DNA of 64,000 bases. Source: Flavobacterium sp. GTDB taxonomy: Bacteria; Bacteroidota; Bacteroidia; Flavobacteriales; Flavobacteriaceae. The DNA lies in contig NZ_JANXTI010000039.1 in the NCBI RefSeq assembly GCF_025352425.1, positions 39,610-103,609 on the forward strand, read 5' to 3'. Position numbers and translations under genes: made by a program. Below the pieces are notes generated by a model, which searched no databases, was not told where the DNA came from, and worked only from the letters and a program-made list of their open reading frames with translations. This document shows, piece by piece, positions 17,045 to 26,028 of the stretch (the stretch's first letter is position 1; each line of letters opens with the position of its first letter).

Positions 17045-17508
17045 TTATTCTTCTCTACTACCTTTAGTTAATTCTGATAATAAATAATACGCTCCTTTGA
17101 TTACAACTTTAGCATTGGCAGAAATTTCATCAATTGTTTTTACCTCGCTGTAACCTAAATCTGTTGTTCCTAGGTTTACTTTTATTTGTTGTAGAACTTC
17201 TGTATTGATTATAGTAGCTATGTTTTGCCAGCCTTTACAAACTCGCCTTCTTGTACATGAATATTTTTTACAATTCCACCACTCAAAATACTTACTTGTG
17301 CCTGATATTTGGGAGGCAAAGAAAGTTTACCATTGATTTTTAAGGAAGAGGTTAGATTTTATTTTCAAAACCGCCTAATTCTAATCTGATAGCCTATTTG
17401 GGCATCTTTAAAATGAACGATAGATTGACTTTTTTGTTTCGGTAATGACTTCTTCTTTTTAGTTTCGCTGGAATTGTTCTTGCACGAATTAAGAGCAAAC
17501 AGAGCTAG
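17045..17508 (-). pseudogene. Relic of CusB/CzcB-type RND efflux periplasmic adaptor
   Basis: Conceptual translation on the minus strand, across at least two frameshifts, gives a lipoprotein-like start (LALFALNSCKNNSSET), LELGGFENK, then INGKLSLPPKYQAQVSILSG and GGIVKNIHVQEGEFVKAGKT, typical of the barrel-sandwich domain of heavy-metal efflux adaptors. After an apparent internal deletion of roughly 200 residues, the reading joins VNLGTTDLGYSEVKTID and KVVIKGAYYLLSELTKG, the usual C-terminus of the same family. It is clearly non-functional. The pump (CusA-like) and outer-membrane partner are absent. Confidence 0.8.
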
Positions 17509-17610
17509 TTGACTCTCCAGCTGCACAAGGCATACATGAAAGTGATATTATAGCATGATAATATTAGGGTTAATAATTTCACAAGCGTAAAAGTAAGGTT
17601 TTTTAATTTC

Positions 17611-17645
17611 AAAAAAAAGACGAACAATAAGATGATCTGTTCGCC
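17611..17645 (-). terminator. Terminator of the relic metal-binding gene
   Basis: On the minus strand an 8-bp stem (GGCGAACA with TGTTCGTC, one wobble) with an 11-base loop is followed by eight T. It lies 17 bases after the stop of the relic at 17662. Confidence 0.6.
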
Positions 17646-17661
17646 AATTATTTGTGTATGT

Positions 17662-17789
17662 TTATTTCTTCGCTACAAAATTCATTCCGCATTTGGAGCA
17701 TTTTTCGGGATCATACTTAGGGGTTCATCAATCATAAACCCATTGTCACAGTGTGTTTTTAGTCGTCATTTTTTGCTTTTCATCATCAT
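17662..17789 (-). pseudogene. Relic of a heavy-metal-binding-domain (HMBD-like) protein
   Basis: Minus-strand translation shows HCDNGFMIDEP in one frame and PKYDPEKCSKCGMNFVAKK, ending at a TAA, in another frame shifted by one base. The Cys-x-x-Cys-Gly-Met ending matches the intact protein at 18440-18889 (GKCPKCGMDLVVKK). The upstream part (MMMKSKK) also resembles that protein's linker. The gene is frameshifted and has lost its N-terminus; its terminator is still present. Confidence 0.6.
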
Positions 17790-17857
17790 GAACCTTGCTA
17801 ATGCACGAAATGAAATTCGACGGAGTGAATCTTTCGTGTGGTTTTGCAACCTTGTAC

Positions 17858-18190
17858 TTAATAAACCCCAACAACCTCAACCTCTTGCTCCTTCAATTCA
17901 TTCAACAAAAACATTTCCCCATTCACTTCCTGATAATACCGCACCTGTAGCACAGCAATACGTACTCCATCTACGGTTGGTAGCGGGTGAGGCGTCAGGG
18001 TAAAACTAGTACTACTAGAGTTAGCATCAATTGATATAATAGCACTGGTAAACTTAGAAGTTCCGACATCAAAATCAACTCGCAACACCCCAAAACAAAT
18101 CTGCATTCCGGTAGCAGCCGGAACAATCAACGGTAACAAATCATTTGTGATGGTAGCAGAAAAAGTAGGTTCAGAAACCTTGCTTTCCCA
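17858..18190 (-). pseudogene. C-terminal fragment of an unidentified protein
   Basis: An open frame of about 110 codons ending ...VEVVGVY, beginning abruptly after a TAG at 18191-18193. It contains FSATITNDLLPLIVPAATGM and a regular alternation of hydrophobic residues, but no recognised motif. An internal ATG at 18139 could give 93 residues. The abrupt left boundary against another fragment on the opposite strand suggests a truncated gene. It may still be an intact small protein; I do not recognise the family. Confidence 0.4.
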
Positions 18191-18280
18191 CTAAAATATA
18201 TTTTCACAAGAAACTCGGGAGTTACAGCCCATTATGATAATGATATGGGTATCGGGTTTGGTGTAAATCTGAATTATTAA
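18191..18280 (+). pseudogene. C-terminal scrap of an outer-membrane beta-barrel-like protein
   Basis: The plus strand reads KYIFTRNSGVTAHYDNDMG followed by IGFGVNLNY and a TAA. A terminal amphipathic strand ending in an aromatic residue is typical of outer-membrane proteins. There is no start codon; the frame begins at the junction with the opposite-strand fragment at about 18190. It is inferred to be a deletion remnant. From here to 18439 I see no other gene. Confidence 0.4.
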
Positions 18281-18439
18281 AGAATACGTGAGAATTATGT
18301 AACCATTAGTAAGAATAACGTAATAGTGTATGGAACTAGTTAAGTCACCTTTATCACGAAATAATTTATAAAATAATTTGGGTAACAGCAATCTGAAGAG
18401 CGAGAAACAGCGCAACTGAATAAAATTAAATCTAATATT

Positions 18440-18889
18440 ATGAAAAATACAAAAATGATTGCGAGAATGTTTTCTGTAATGCTACTCATAGCACTATCAC
18501 TTACAGCAAGTAACACTAACGCACAAACTAAAACAAAAAAAGCAATGATGAAAGATTGTTGCATGATGAAAGACGGTAAAATGATGTGCATGAAAGATGG
18601 TAAAACGATGCCTATGACCAAAGACATGAAAATGAAAAACGGTACTACCTGCATGACTAATGGAGAATGCGTAATGAAAGACGGTAAAAAAATGACAATG
18701 AAAGAAGGACATTGCATAGACATGAATGGTAAAATGGATAAATGCTCAATGATGATGAAAACCAAAAAAATGAAAACCAAAAAACACACTATGGCTATGA
18801 CTTACACGTGCCCGATGCACCCCGAAGTAACTAGTGACAAACTTGGAAAATGCCCCAAATGTGGAATGGATTTAGTGGTCAAAAAATAA
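18440..18889 (+). CDS. Exported Met/Lys/Cys-rich protein with C-terminal heavy-metal-binding domain
   Basis: A 149-residue protein. A signal peptide (cleavage near NAQ, residue 29) is followed by about 70 residues of imperfect MKDGKxM repeats resembling the Bacteroidota DUF6799 pattern, with Cys at 40, 41, 50, 71, 77, 92 and 102 and very many Met. It ends in a heavy-metal-binding domain, TYTCPMHPEV (Cys124, His127) ... KCPKCGMDLV (Cys138, Cys141), as found in CusB and copper ATPases. It probably binds copper or another soft metal in the periplasm. It stands alone beside relics of an efflux adaptor and of a related domain. Confidence 0.85.
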   Translation: MKNTKMIARMFSVMLLIALSLTASNTNAQTKTKKAMMKDCCMMKDGKMMCMKDGKTMPMTKDMKMKNGTTCMTNGECVMKDGKKMTMKEGHCIDMNGKMDKCSMMMKTKKMKTKKHTMAMTYTCPMHPEVTSDKLGKCPKCGMDLVVKK

Positions 18890-18907
18890 AACTTTTAAGG
18901 TTGATTT

Positions 18908-18947
18908 TGAGAATGCTTGTTGTAAAAGACAAGCATTCTCATTTTAA
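18908..18947 (+). terminator. Terminator of the metal-binding-protein gene
   Basis: A perfect 13-bp stem (TGAGAATGCTTGT with ACAAGCATTCTCA, 18908-18920 and 18929-18941) has an 8-base loop and is followed by TTTTAAT. Confidence 0.85.
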
Positions 18948-19003
18948 TCGTATGATGAATATTCCAACACTTCTGCGCGAATCCTTCGTATGGCAAAAGT
19001 ATG

Positions 19004-19483
19004 CTATTTCTCTGCCACCTGAAGCTTAATACTAAATTTTCCTTTATAGGGCTGCTCTGCCATTAAGGAATGACTAATTATCAAAGTGTGTTTGCCTGTT
19101 TGTTTAAGTTCCAGCGTTATATCTCTCCCAAATGGACCATCAGAAGTTTTATCGGGAAATAGGATTTGATCAAAACGGATGTTTCCTTCACCCCCGAGTG
19201 GCGTGATTACAGCATACAAATTTCCGGTAAACTCATTTTTAAACCTCACATAGATTCGGGGGTGTGTCGAGTCAATTATTCCTATAGCACTGTAGGTTCC
19301 TTTTTCATCTTGCTCCAACATCTTAATAGTGTCTCGCAGTTGGGTATTGATATTCTTATCCTCCACTATAGGTTTTGCCCTTTCAATAATGTCAATACTA
19401 TTACCAGAAGCCATTTTGAAGTTCTCTCTTGGACTACAGGAGGATGCGACAATCATAAATAATATGGGGGTTAAAGTTCTCAT
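19004..19483 (-). CDS. Small lipoprotein of unknown function
   Basis: A 159-residue protein with a lipoprotein signal (lipobox ASSC near residue 16). The C-terminal half (TYSAIGIIDSTHPRIYVRF ... KQTGKHTLIIS) looks like a beta-sandwich. No family is recognised. Its start ATG overlaps the stop of the VOC gene by four bases (ATGA), so the two are translationally coupled. Confidence 0.65.
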   Translation of the reverse strand: MRTLTPILFMIVASSCSPRENFKMASGNSIDIIERAKPIVEDKNINTQLRDTIKMLEQDEKGTYSAIGIIDSTHPRIYVRFKNEFTGNLYAVITPLGGEGNIRFDQILFPDKTSDGPFGRDITLELKQTGKHTLIISHSLMAEQPYKGKFSIKLQVAEK

Positions 19484-19899
19484 TTTCCCGAAGATGGCAT
19501 TTTTATAGTAGGCTGAATGATGCTCACCTTATTTCCTTCGGTGTCATAAAACGATAAATGCAATCCGTGACCTTTAATTTCTGCCGGTTCGCCAAGCAGG
19601 GTGCCTCCTGCGGCCATGATGTTGTCCATCGCCTCACGAATATTCTCAACACCAATTACCAATGAAGGGTATTGATCAGGCGTTTCCTCATTCTTTGGAA
19701 AGAAGCCACCATTGATGCTACCGGGATTTTTAATCATTCCATCATCGTCTGTTTCTGTAGTGGTCACTACTACATAATTGCCCATATCTTCCCCAAGCAT
19801 CTGCGTTTTCCAGCCAAATGCATTGGCATAGAAAACTGACATTCGGTTTCTGTCTAATGCTGGCATTTCAAAATGCACTACGGGATTTATCTTTTCCAT
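19480..19899 (-). CDS. VOC family (glyoxalase/bleomycin-resistance fold) protein
   Basis: 139 residues with the single VOC unit beta-alpha-beta pattern: VVHFEMPALDRNRMSVFYANAFGW at the start, a central NGGFF, and GLHLSFYDTEGNKVSIIQP at the end with a metal-site-like Glu. It belongs to the PhnB/glyoxalase-like group; the substrate is unknown. It is second in a three-gene leftward unit: VOC at 19911, this gene, lipoprotein at 19004. Confidence 0.85.
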   Translation of the reverse strand: MEKINPVVHFEMPALDRNRMSVFYANAFGWKTQMLGEDMGNYVVVTTTETDDDGMIKNPGSINGGFFPKNEETPDQYPSLVIGVENIREAMDNIMAAGGTLLGEPAEIKGHGLHLSFYDTEGNKVSIIQPTIKMPSSGK

Positions 19900-19910
19900 A
19901 GCTTTATTTT

Positions 19911-20423
19911 TTAGGGTTTTATGACGTCAGGGTTTCCGCTATAGGCTTGCACTAACTTCGCAATGTCGAGCTTCTTCATTTTCATCATCGCCTGCATTAC
20001 GTTGTTAACCTTTTTGGTATCGTTGTCGGCTACCATGTCTCCCCATGTCGCAGGAACTACCTGCCATGATAGACCAAACTTATCTTTAAGCCAGCCACAA
20101 ACGCTTGCTTCACCGCCATCTTCTGTCAGTTTGTTCCAATAGTAATCAATCTCGTCCTGGGTATCGCAGTTTATCATAAACGAAACAGCTTCGTTGAATT
20201 TAAATTGAGGCCCCGCGTTGAGCGCGAGAAACTCCTGTCCTTCAATCTGAAACTGAATTGTCAATACACTGCCCTGAGGCATGGGCATATCTGGTCCGTA
20301 ATAGGAGATTTTTCCTTTCTCAACATTATTGAAAATAGTAGTGTAGAAGGTTACTGCTTCCCAAGCATTTGAATCAAACCAAAGGCAGGGGGTTAATTTT
20401 TGGTGGATGTTGACTATTGGCAT
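19911..20423 (-). CDS. VOC family protein, PhnB-like (3-demethylubiquinone methyltransferase-like fold)
   Basis: 170 residues starting KLTPCLWFDSNAWEAVTFYTTIF, with GSVLTIQFQIEGQEFLALN, EASVCGWLKDKFGLSWQVVP and a terminal MKKLDIAKLVQAY segment. This is typical of the PhnB-like 3-dmu-9_3-mt group often annotated as a methyltransferase without evidence for that activity. It is probably the first gene of the VOC/lipoprotein unit. Confidence 0.88.
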   Translation of the reverse strand: MPIVNIHQKLTPCLWFDSNAWEAVTFYTTIFNNVEKGKISYYGPDMPMPQGSVLTIQFQIEGQEFLALNAGPQFKFNEAVSFMINCDTQDEIDYYWNKLTEDGGEASVCGWLKDKFGLSWQVVPATWGDMVADNDTKKVNNVMQAMMKMKKLDIAKLVQAYSGNPDVIKP

Positions 20424-20451
20424 AATGAAAGAATTAAAAGGGGTCTTACTC

Positions 20452-20459
20452 CAAATTTA
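20452..20459 (-). promoter_or_regulatory. Promoter -7 element of the VOC operon (TAAATTTG)
   Basis: On the minus strand TAAATTTG matches TAnnTTTG and lies about 29 bases before the ATG at 20423. Confidence 0.5.
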
Positions 20460-20609
20460 ATTCAACCAAAGAAAAATGTGTTATATAATAGGGTGCTCGT
20501 TATTATATAATTAAAGGTTTTTAGACTTGATATGTTAAAACTGTCAAGGGTAAAATAGTAAAATATAAGCACTTGTAGTGTATGAAAGTTTAAGAAACTA
20601 GAATGGAAT

Positions 20610-20984
20610 CTACCTTAGTTCATCGAGTCCCAACAATAGCAATTGCGCAGTCGCTTCATTGGTAGCCAAAGGCACATTGTGAACATCACAAATCCGAATC
20701 AGCATATTAATGTCGGGTTCGTGGGCGTGGCTGGAATTTGGGTCTTTAAAGAAGAGTACCATTTTGGTTTTCCCTTCAGCGACACGCGCCGCAATTTGGG
20801 CATCACCTCCCTCTGGACCGGAAAGCATTTTCTTTACCTTAATACCGACGGCTTCTACCTTACTTCCGGTAGTTCCGGTAGCAATAAGGTTGATATGCTC
20901 TTTTTCTAAAAGATGTTTGTTTTTATTAATGAACTGAACCATGTCAGCTTTTTTCGCATCGTGCGCAATTATGGCAATTTCCAT
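20610..20984 (-). CDS. mgsA: Methylglyoxal synthase
   Basis: A 124-residue enzyme that converts dihydroxyacetone phosphate to methylglyoxal and phosphate, a glycolytic bypass. Motifs are IIAHDAKK at the start, LIATGTTGSKV (phosphate site), GPEGGDAQIAARVAEGK with the catalytic Asp, and FKDPNSSHAHEPDI with conserved His. The ATG at 20984 gives the family's usual N-terminus; an upstream in-frame ATG at 21053 would add 23 atypical residues and lies beyond the promoter element. The nearby glyoxalase-fold genes are suggestive but not proof of a shared pathway. Confidence 0.92.
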   Translation of the reverse strand: MEIAIIAHDAKKADMVQFINKNKHLLEKEHINLIATGTTGSKVEAVGIKVKKMLSGPEGGDAQIAARVAEGKTKMVLFFKDPNSSHAHEPDINMLIRICDVHNVPLATNEATAQLLLLGLDELR

Positions 20985-20998
20985 GAGTGATGTTTTTG

Positions 20999-21006
20999 CA
21001 AATGTA
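20999..21006 (-). promoter_or_regulatory. Promoter -7 element of mgsA (TACATTTG)
   Basis: The minus-strand TACATTTG lies 15 bases before the ATG at 20984, giving a very short leader and supporting that start. Confidence 0.5.
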
Positions 21007-21156
21007 AAGTAAAAGCACAAAGTTTGACACTTCGAGGTTAACTCATGATGCATTTCATTGGAACTCTCGCATTTACGTATTTGGGTTCGTCAATGCTGAT
21101 TTACTTAGTAAGATCTGCAAGAGGAAACTAGAAGTGGCTGCTTAGTAAAACCGTCG

Positions 21157-23814
21157 TTAGCTTGCTATCGAATTTGTAAGCTCGGCTGCATCCATTATGG
21201 CTATAGGCCTGGTGTTTTGAAGCTCATCCTTGATAACCGCGATTACCTGGTTGTATTGATCGCTTAGTGCTACTACAAAATCGCCTTTTTCAGCAATAGA
21301 GAGTGCGTATTTTGCCGCTTCAACTTCATCTGGGACCAGGTCGATTTTTGCGTTGGGATTAATTTTTTGAATGCCTTTTACTATAAGTTCATTTATCTCA
21401 TCGATTGTTCTGCCACGAAGGCTGTGTTCCTGGCGTACAATGATATGGTCAAATATTCCCGCAGCTATTTCGGCAAACTCAATAATGTCTTGATCACGTC
21501 GATCACCTACGCCAGCAATAATTCCAATTTTCCGTACCGCCTGAATAGTATCGAGATATCCTTTGAGCGCGGTCAAGCCGTGTGGATTATGGGCATAATC
21601 AACGAGTACCCGATAACCATCCATTTCAAAGAGGTTCATTCTTCCGGGTGTCTGCTCATAACTTGGAATAAAAGTCTGCAACGCCTGACGAATACATTCC
21701 AATTCAATTCCGCCAGTATATGCTCCTAAAGACGATGCCAATACGTTTTCAACCATAAAAGAACACAGTCCATCAGCCGCCAATGGAATATCCGCGAGGT
21801 TTGCCAGAAAGGTTTTTTGGTGGCCTTCGAGAATAAAAATCTCGTTTCCGTCTAGCACTGCTGCTGTTCCTCCTCTATTTATATGTGCCTGAATGGCGTT
21901 GGTAGTTTCATCCAATGCAAAAAGCGCCACATTACAACTTAATTCGGCTGCAATATCAAGACAATGCTTATCTGTGCCATTTAATACAGCCCATCCTGAA
22001 TCTCTTACACTGCGTGCTACTATCGCTTTAACTTTCGCGAGATCTTGGAGGGTATGAATATCATTCAATCCAAGATGATCTTCCCTTATATTTGTGATAA
22101 TTCCAACGTCACATGTTTCAAACGCAAGTCCGCTGCGGAGTAGACCGCCACGCGCCGTTTCCAGAACCGCACAGTCAACAGTGGGATCCGATAGGATGGT
22201 AGCAGCACTCAAAGGCCCCGTAGTATCTCCGTCGCATATTTTATAGTTTCCTATATAGATCCCATCCGTAGTTGTAAAACCTGTAGTAAACCCAGCGTTT
22301 TTGGTTATATGTGCGAGTAAGCGCGTGGTTGTCGTTTTGCCGTTTGTACCTGTGATAGCATAGATGGGTATACGGCTTGGTGCACCGTCCGGGTAAAACA
22401 TATCTACCACCGCTGTGGCTACGTTACGGGATTTTCCCTCCGATGGGGAAAGATGCATCCTGAATCCAGGGGCAGCGTTAACCTCGAGCACCGCCCCTCC
22501 CGTTTCACGCAATGGGCGGCAAATAGCAGTTGCCATCACATCCATCCCGCAGATATCTAAGCCAACTAGGGCCGCAACCCTTTCAGCTATAAAACGGTTT
22601 TCAGGACATACCTCATCAGTTACATCAATAGCAGTTCCACCGGTACTTAAGTTTGCTGTGGATTTCAGGTAAAAAGTGATGCCTTCTTGCAGTACACTTT
22701 CAATTGTATAGCCCGATCTTTCTAATTGCCTAAACGTATCGTTATCGGGTATTATCTTCGTAAGGTCAGATTCATGGGCATCTCCTCTTCGAGGGTCGCT
22801 ATTTGTAATTTCTATCAATTCCCTTATCGTGGAAATACCGTCGCCTACAACACAAGCCGGAATACGTCTTGAGGCAGCACAAAATTTACCGTCAATAACC
22901 AGTAAGCGGTAATCATCGCCTTCTATATATTTTTCAACCACAACATATTTCCCATAGGTTAATGCGTGTTCAAAAGCGGCTATTGCACTTTGGTCACTGT
23001 TAATGTTTATTGAAGCTCCCTTACCTTGGTTTCCGTCAAGGGGCTTAATTACAATAGGGTAACCAATATTATCTATTATTTCCATCAGGCCTTCCACACC
23101 CGTACAAATATCACCCTCCGGAACAGGGATATGAGCGGCAGAAAGCAGTCGTTTGGTATCGTCTTTGTTGCCAGCAGTATTAATTGCTGATGCTGATGTC
23201 TTTGCGGTAATGGTTGCCTGAAAACGAACCTGGTTTTTGCCGTACCCTAACTGAATGCGAGAATTATTACTAAGCCGTTTCCATGGAATACCGCGTTTTT
23301 CCGCCTCCATTACAATACTTTTAGTACTTGGGCCTAAACCGTATTTTCTTTTGATTTGCTTCAGTTCTTCAATATCCGCTGTTGGGTCATAAGGGAGGTT
23401 TCTGCTTAATGCTTCCACAAGCTTGAAAGATGCTTCTGCGGCGTAAAGTCCTGCCATTTCGATTTCATAGGCGAAAACTATATTGTATACTCCTTTTTCC
23501 TGAGCGCCTCTTGTTCTTCCATATCCTACTTCCATTCCAGCCATCGTCTGAAGCTCGAGTGCCACATGTTCGATTACGTGACCCAACCATGTACCTCTTT
23601 CCAGACGAATAAAGAAACCACCATGAACACCTTCCGAGCATTCATGTTCTATCAGTCCGGGTAGTAATTCTTTAATTTTTTCGGTAAACTGAGGCATTTT
23701 ATCCGTAGGATAATCTTCCAGTCCTTCAAGGTCGACTTTTACTTGTATTAAATTCTTTCTGTAGTTGCTCCATACATTCGGTCCTGATAGAACCTGTAGT
23801 TTTAGGACTTTCAT
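21157..23814 (-). CDS. cphA: Cyanophycin synthetase
   Basis: An 885-residue enzyme that polymerises Asp and Arg into cyanophycin using ATP. The CphA-specific N-terminal domain (LQVLSGPNVWSNYRKNLI ... WLGHVIEHVALELQ, Gly-Tyr-Gly-Arg-Thr-Arg near 97-102) is followed by an ATP-grasp domain (about 215-480: VIKPLDGNQGKG, GDDYRLLVIDGK, VLEVNAAPGFRMHLSP) and a Mur-ligase-like domain with P-loop GTNGKTT at 489-495 and DYAHNPHG. The length matches CphA1. No cyanophycinase (CphB) or isoaspartyl peptidase lies in the window. Confidence 0.95.
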   Translation of the reverse strand: MKVLKLQVLSGPNVWSNYRKNLIQVKVDLEGLEDYPTDKMPQFTEKIKELLPGLIEHECSEGVHGGFFIRLERGTWLGHVIEHVALELQTMAGMEVGYGRTRGAQEKGVYNIVFAYEIEMAGLYAAEASFKLVEALSRNLPYDPTADIEELKQIKRKYGLGPSTKSIVMEAEKRGIPWKRLSNNSRIQLGYGKNQVRFQATITAKTSASAINTAGNKDDTKRLLSAAHIPVPEGDICTGVEGLMEIIDNIGYPIVIKPLDGNQGKGASININSDQSAIAAFEHALTYGKYVVVEKYIEGDDYRLLVIDGKFCAASRRIPACVVGDGISTIRELIEITNSDPRRGDAHESDLTKIIPDNDTFRQLERSGYTIESVLQEGITFYLKSTANLSTGGTAIDVTDEVCPENRFIAERVAALVGLDICGMDVMATAICRPLRETGGAVLEVNAAPGFRMHLSPSEGKSRNVATAVVDMFYPDGAPSRIPIYAITGTNGKTTTTRLLAHITKNAGFTTGFTTTDGIYIGNYKICDGDTTGPLSAATILSDPTVDCAVLETARGGLLRSGLAFETCDVGIITNIREDHLGLNDIHTLQDLAKVKAIVARSVRDSGWAVLNGTDKHCLDIAAELSCNVALFALDETTNAIQAHINRGGTAAVLDGNEIFILEGHQKTFLANLADIPLAADGLCSFMVENVLASSLGAYTGGIELECIRQALQTFIPSYEQTPGRMNLFEMDGYRVLVDYAHNPHGLTALKGYLDTIQAVRKIGIIAGVGDRRDQDIIEFAEIAAGIFDHIIVRQEHSLRGRTIDEINELIVKGIQKINPNAKIDLVPDEVEAAKYALSIAEKGDFVVALSDQYNQVIAVIKDELQNTRPIAIMDAAELTNSIAS

Positions 23815-23937
23815 TTTGTATCTAATTTGTTATGGCAAATTTCAATAAGTAGTAACGGTAAAGATTTACACGATTTTCAATAATTATTACATAACCTCAT
23901 GTTAAATCGGATTCGGCAGTAAGGTTCTGTCAGATAT

Positions 23938-23967
23938 AAAAAGGTCTGCTATTCAGCAGACCTTTTT
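23938..23967. terminator. Bidirectional rho-independent terminator
   Basis: A perfect 13-bp stem (AAAAAGGTCTGCT with AGCAGACCTTTTT) has an ATTC loop. On the minus strand it follows the sugar kinase gene that ends at 24004. Confidence 0.9.
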
Positions 23968-24003
23968 ATGGATTCCCTCCTCAGCGGAGAATGAAAAATA
24001 AAG

Positions 24004-24855
24004 CTATTTATTTAAAACGTGATAGGCAATCAAACCGTCGATGGGTCTTCGGAGGACGTTGCCTATTTTAATGCCGTATTTGTTTAATACTTCTGTCAGT
24101 TCATCTACCAGATAAAATGCGATGGAACCTACAAAATGTACCGGAACTTCTTTATAATTTTCAAATTGCATAATGTAGTTTTCCACAAAATCCTCCAATT
24201 CGGAATAGATATATTGCCGGCAAAATTCAGTGTCTTTGTGCTTAATCAAAAACTTTGCAAAAGTTGCCAAATAGGCATTCGGATTCGGCTCCTTGTATAA
24301 ATTATTCTTAATATAATCCGGATCGAGATTGTATTCTTCCTCAAACTCTTGGGCTAATTCCTTTGGCATTTTGTTAAAGGAATATCCGCGTATCAGATGT
24401 CTTCCAAAGCGGTTTCCAGAACAATCATCCATGGCAATGTAACCTAACGATTGCACTTTCTGATGCAATACTTTTCCATCAAAATAACTGCAGTTTGAGC
24501 CTGTTCCCAGGATGCAAACTATCGCCTCTTCGCCTTTTGGAGTGGTTGCATACACGGCAGCATAGGTATCTTCAAAAACGGAAACGACCGCTTTCTTGAA
24601 ATATTCCTGAAACACCTTTGTCAGAAAGTTTTTCATTCGGTCTGTTCCGCAGCCTGCGCCATAAAAGTAAAGATGGGTGGCTTTGTCCCTATTGTGCGAA
24701 ATATCAAACTTGTCGTCGAGACGATTGATAATTTCTGCTTTCTCCAGCACCTCGGGATTTAAACCCAGTGTCTGCGTAGTGAAAAGTACTTTTCCGTTAT
24801 TATCAATGGCAATCCAATCGGCTTTGGTGGATCCACTGTCAACTAATAATTTCAT
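24004..24855 (-). CDS. BadF/BadG/BcrA/BcrD-type ATPase, probable N-acetylglucosamine kinase
   Basis: 283 residues with the ASKHA phosphate-1 motif at the start (LLVDSGSTKADWIAID), FYGAGCGTDRM, a phosphate-2/adenosine region GTGSNCSYFDG, and GSIAFYLVDEL near the end. By family it phosphorylates an amino sugar such as GlcNAc, or is a related ATPase. It is located directly downstream of GAPDH and phosphofructokinase, in line with sugar catabolism. A strong terminator follows. Confidence 0.8.
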   Translation of the reverse strand: MKLLVDSGSTKADWIAIDNNGKVLFTTQTLGLNPEVLEKAEIINRLDDKFDISHNRDKATHLYFYGAGCGTDRMKNFLTKVFQEYFKKAVVSVFEDTYAAVYATTPKGEEAIVCILGTGSNCSYFDGKVLHQKVQSLGYIAMDDCSGNRFGRHLIRGYSFNKMPKELAQEFEEEYNLDPDYIKNNLYKEPNPNAYLATFAKFLIKHKDTEFCRQYIYSELEDFVENYIMQFENYKEVPVHFVGSIAFYLVDELTEVLNKYGIKIGNVLRRPIDGLIAYHVLNK

Positions 24856-24942
24856 AATGTTTAAGGTATTGAAAAGTTAGACGAATAGATGACAGACTCT
24901 TCATAGAATCATTTTGTCTCTCATCTCTTCATCTTTTTTCTA

Positions 24943-25962
<1,020 letters not shown>

Positions 25963-25973
25963 TTAATGTGGTT

Positions 25974-26023
25974 ATGCGGTTATTTGTGTGTTATCGAATC
26001 AACGAATAACCAAATAACCGAAT
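25974..26023. repeat. Intergenic inverted repeat (ATAACC family), copy 2
   Basis: A perfect 10-bp inverted repeat, CGGTTATTTG (25977-25986) and CAAATAACCG (26011-26020). It starts with the same ATGCGGTTATTTG as the copy at 7194, in the same orientation relative to its leftward flanking genes. Confidence 0.65.
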
Positions 26024-26028
26024 CCCCT

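Noticed and set aside
16257..18440. Transposon or integron boundary for the accessory patch
   Set aside because: No transposase, integrase, terminal inverted repeats or target duplications could be read; only gene relics support past rearrangement.
18340..18789. 149-codon minus-strand frame overlapping the metal-binding-domain gene
   Set aside because: Very hydrophobic Phe/Ile/Val-rich reading produced by the Met/Lys-rich gene on the plus strand; the plus-strand gene has a signal peptide, known domain and terminator.
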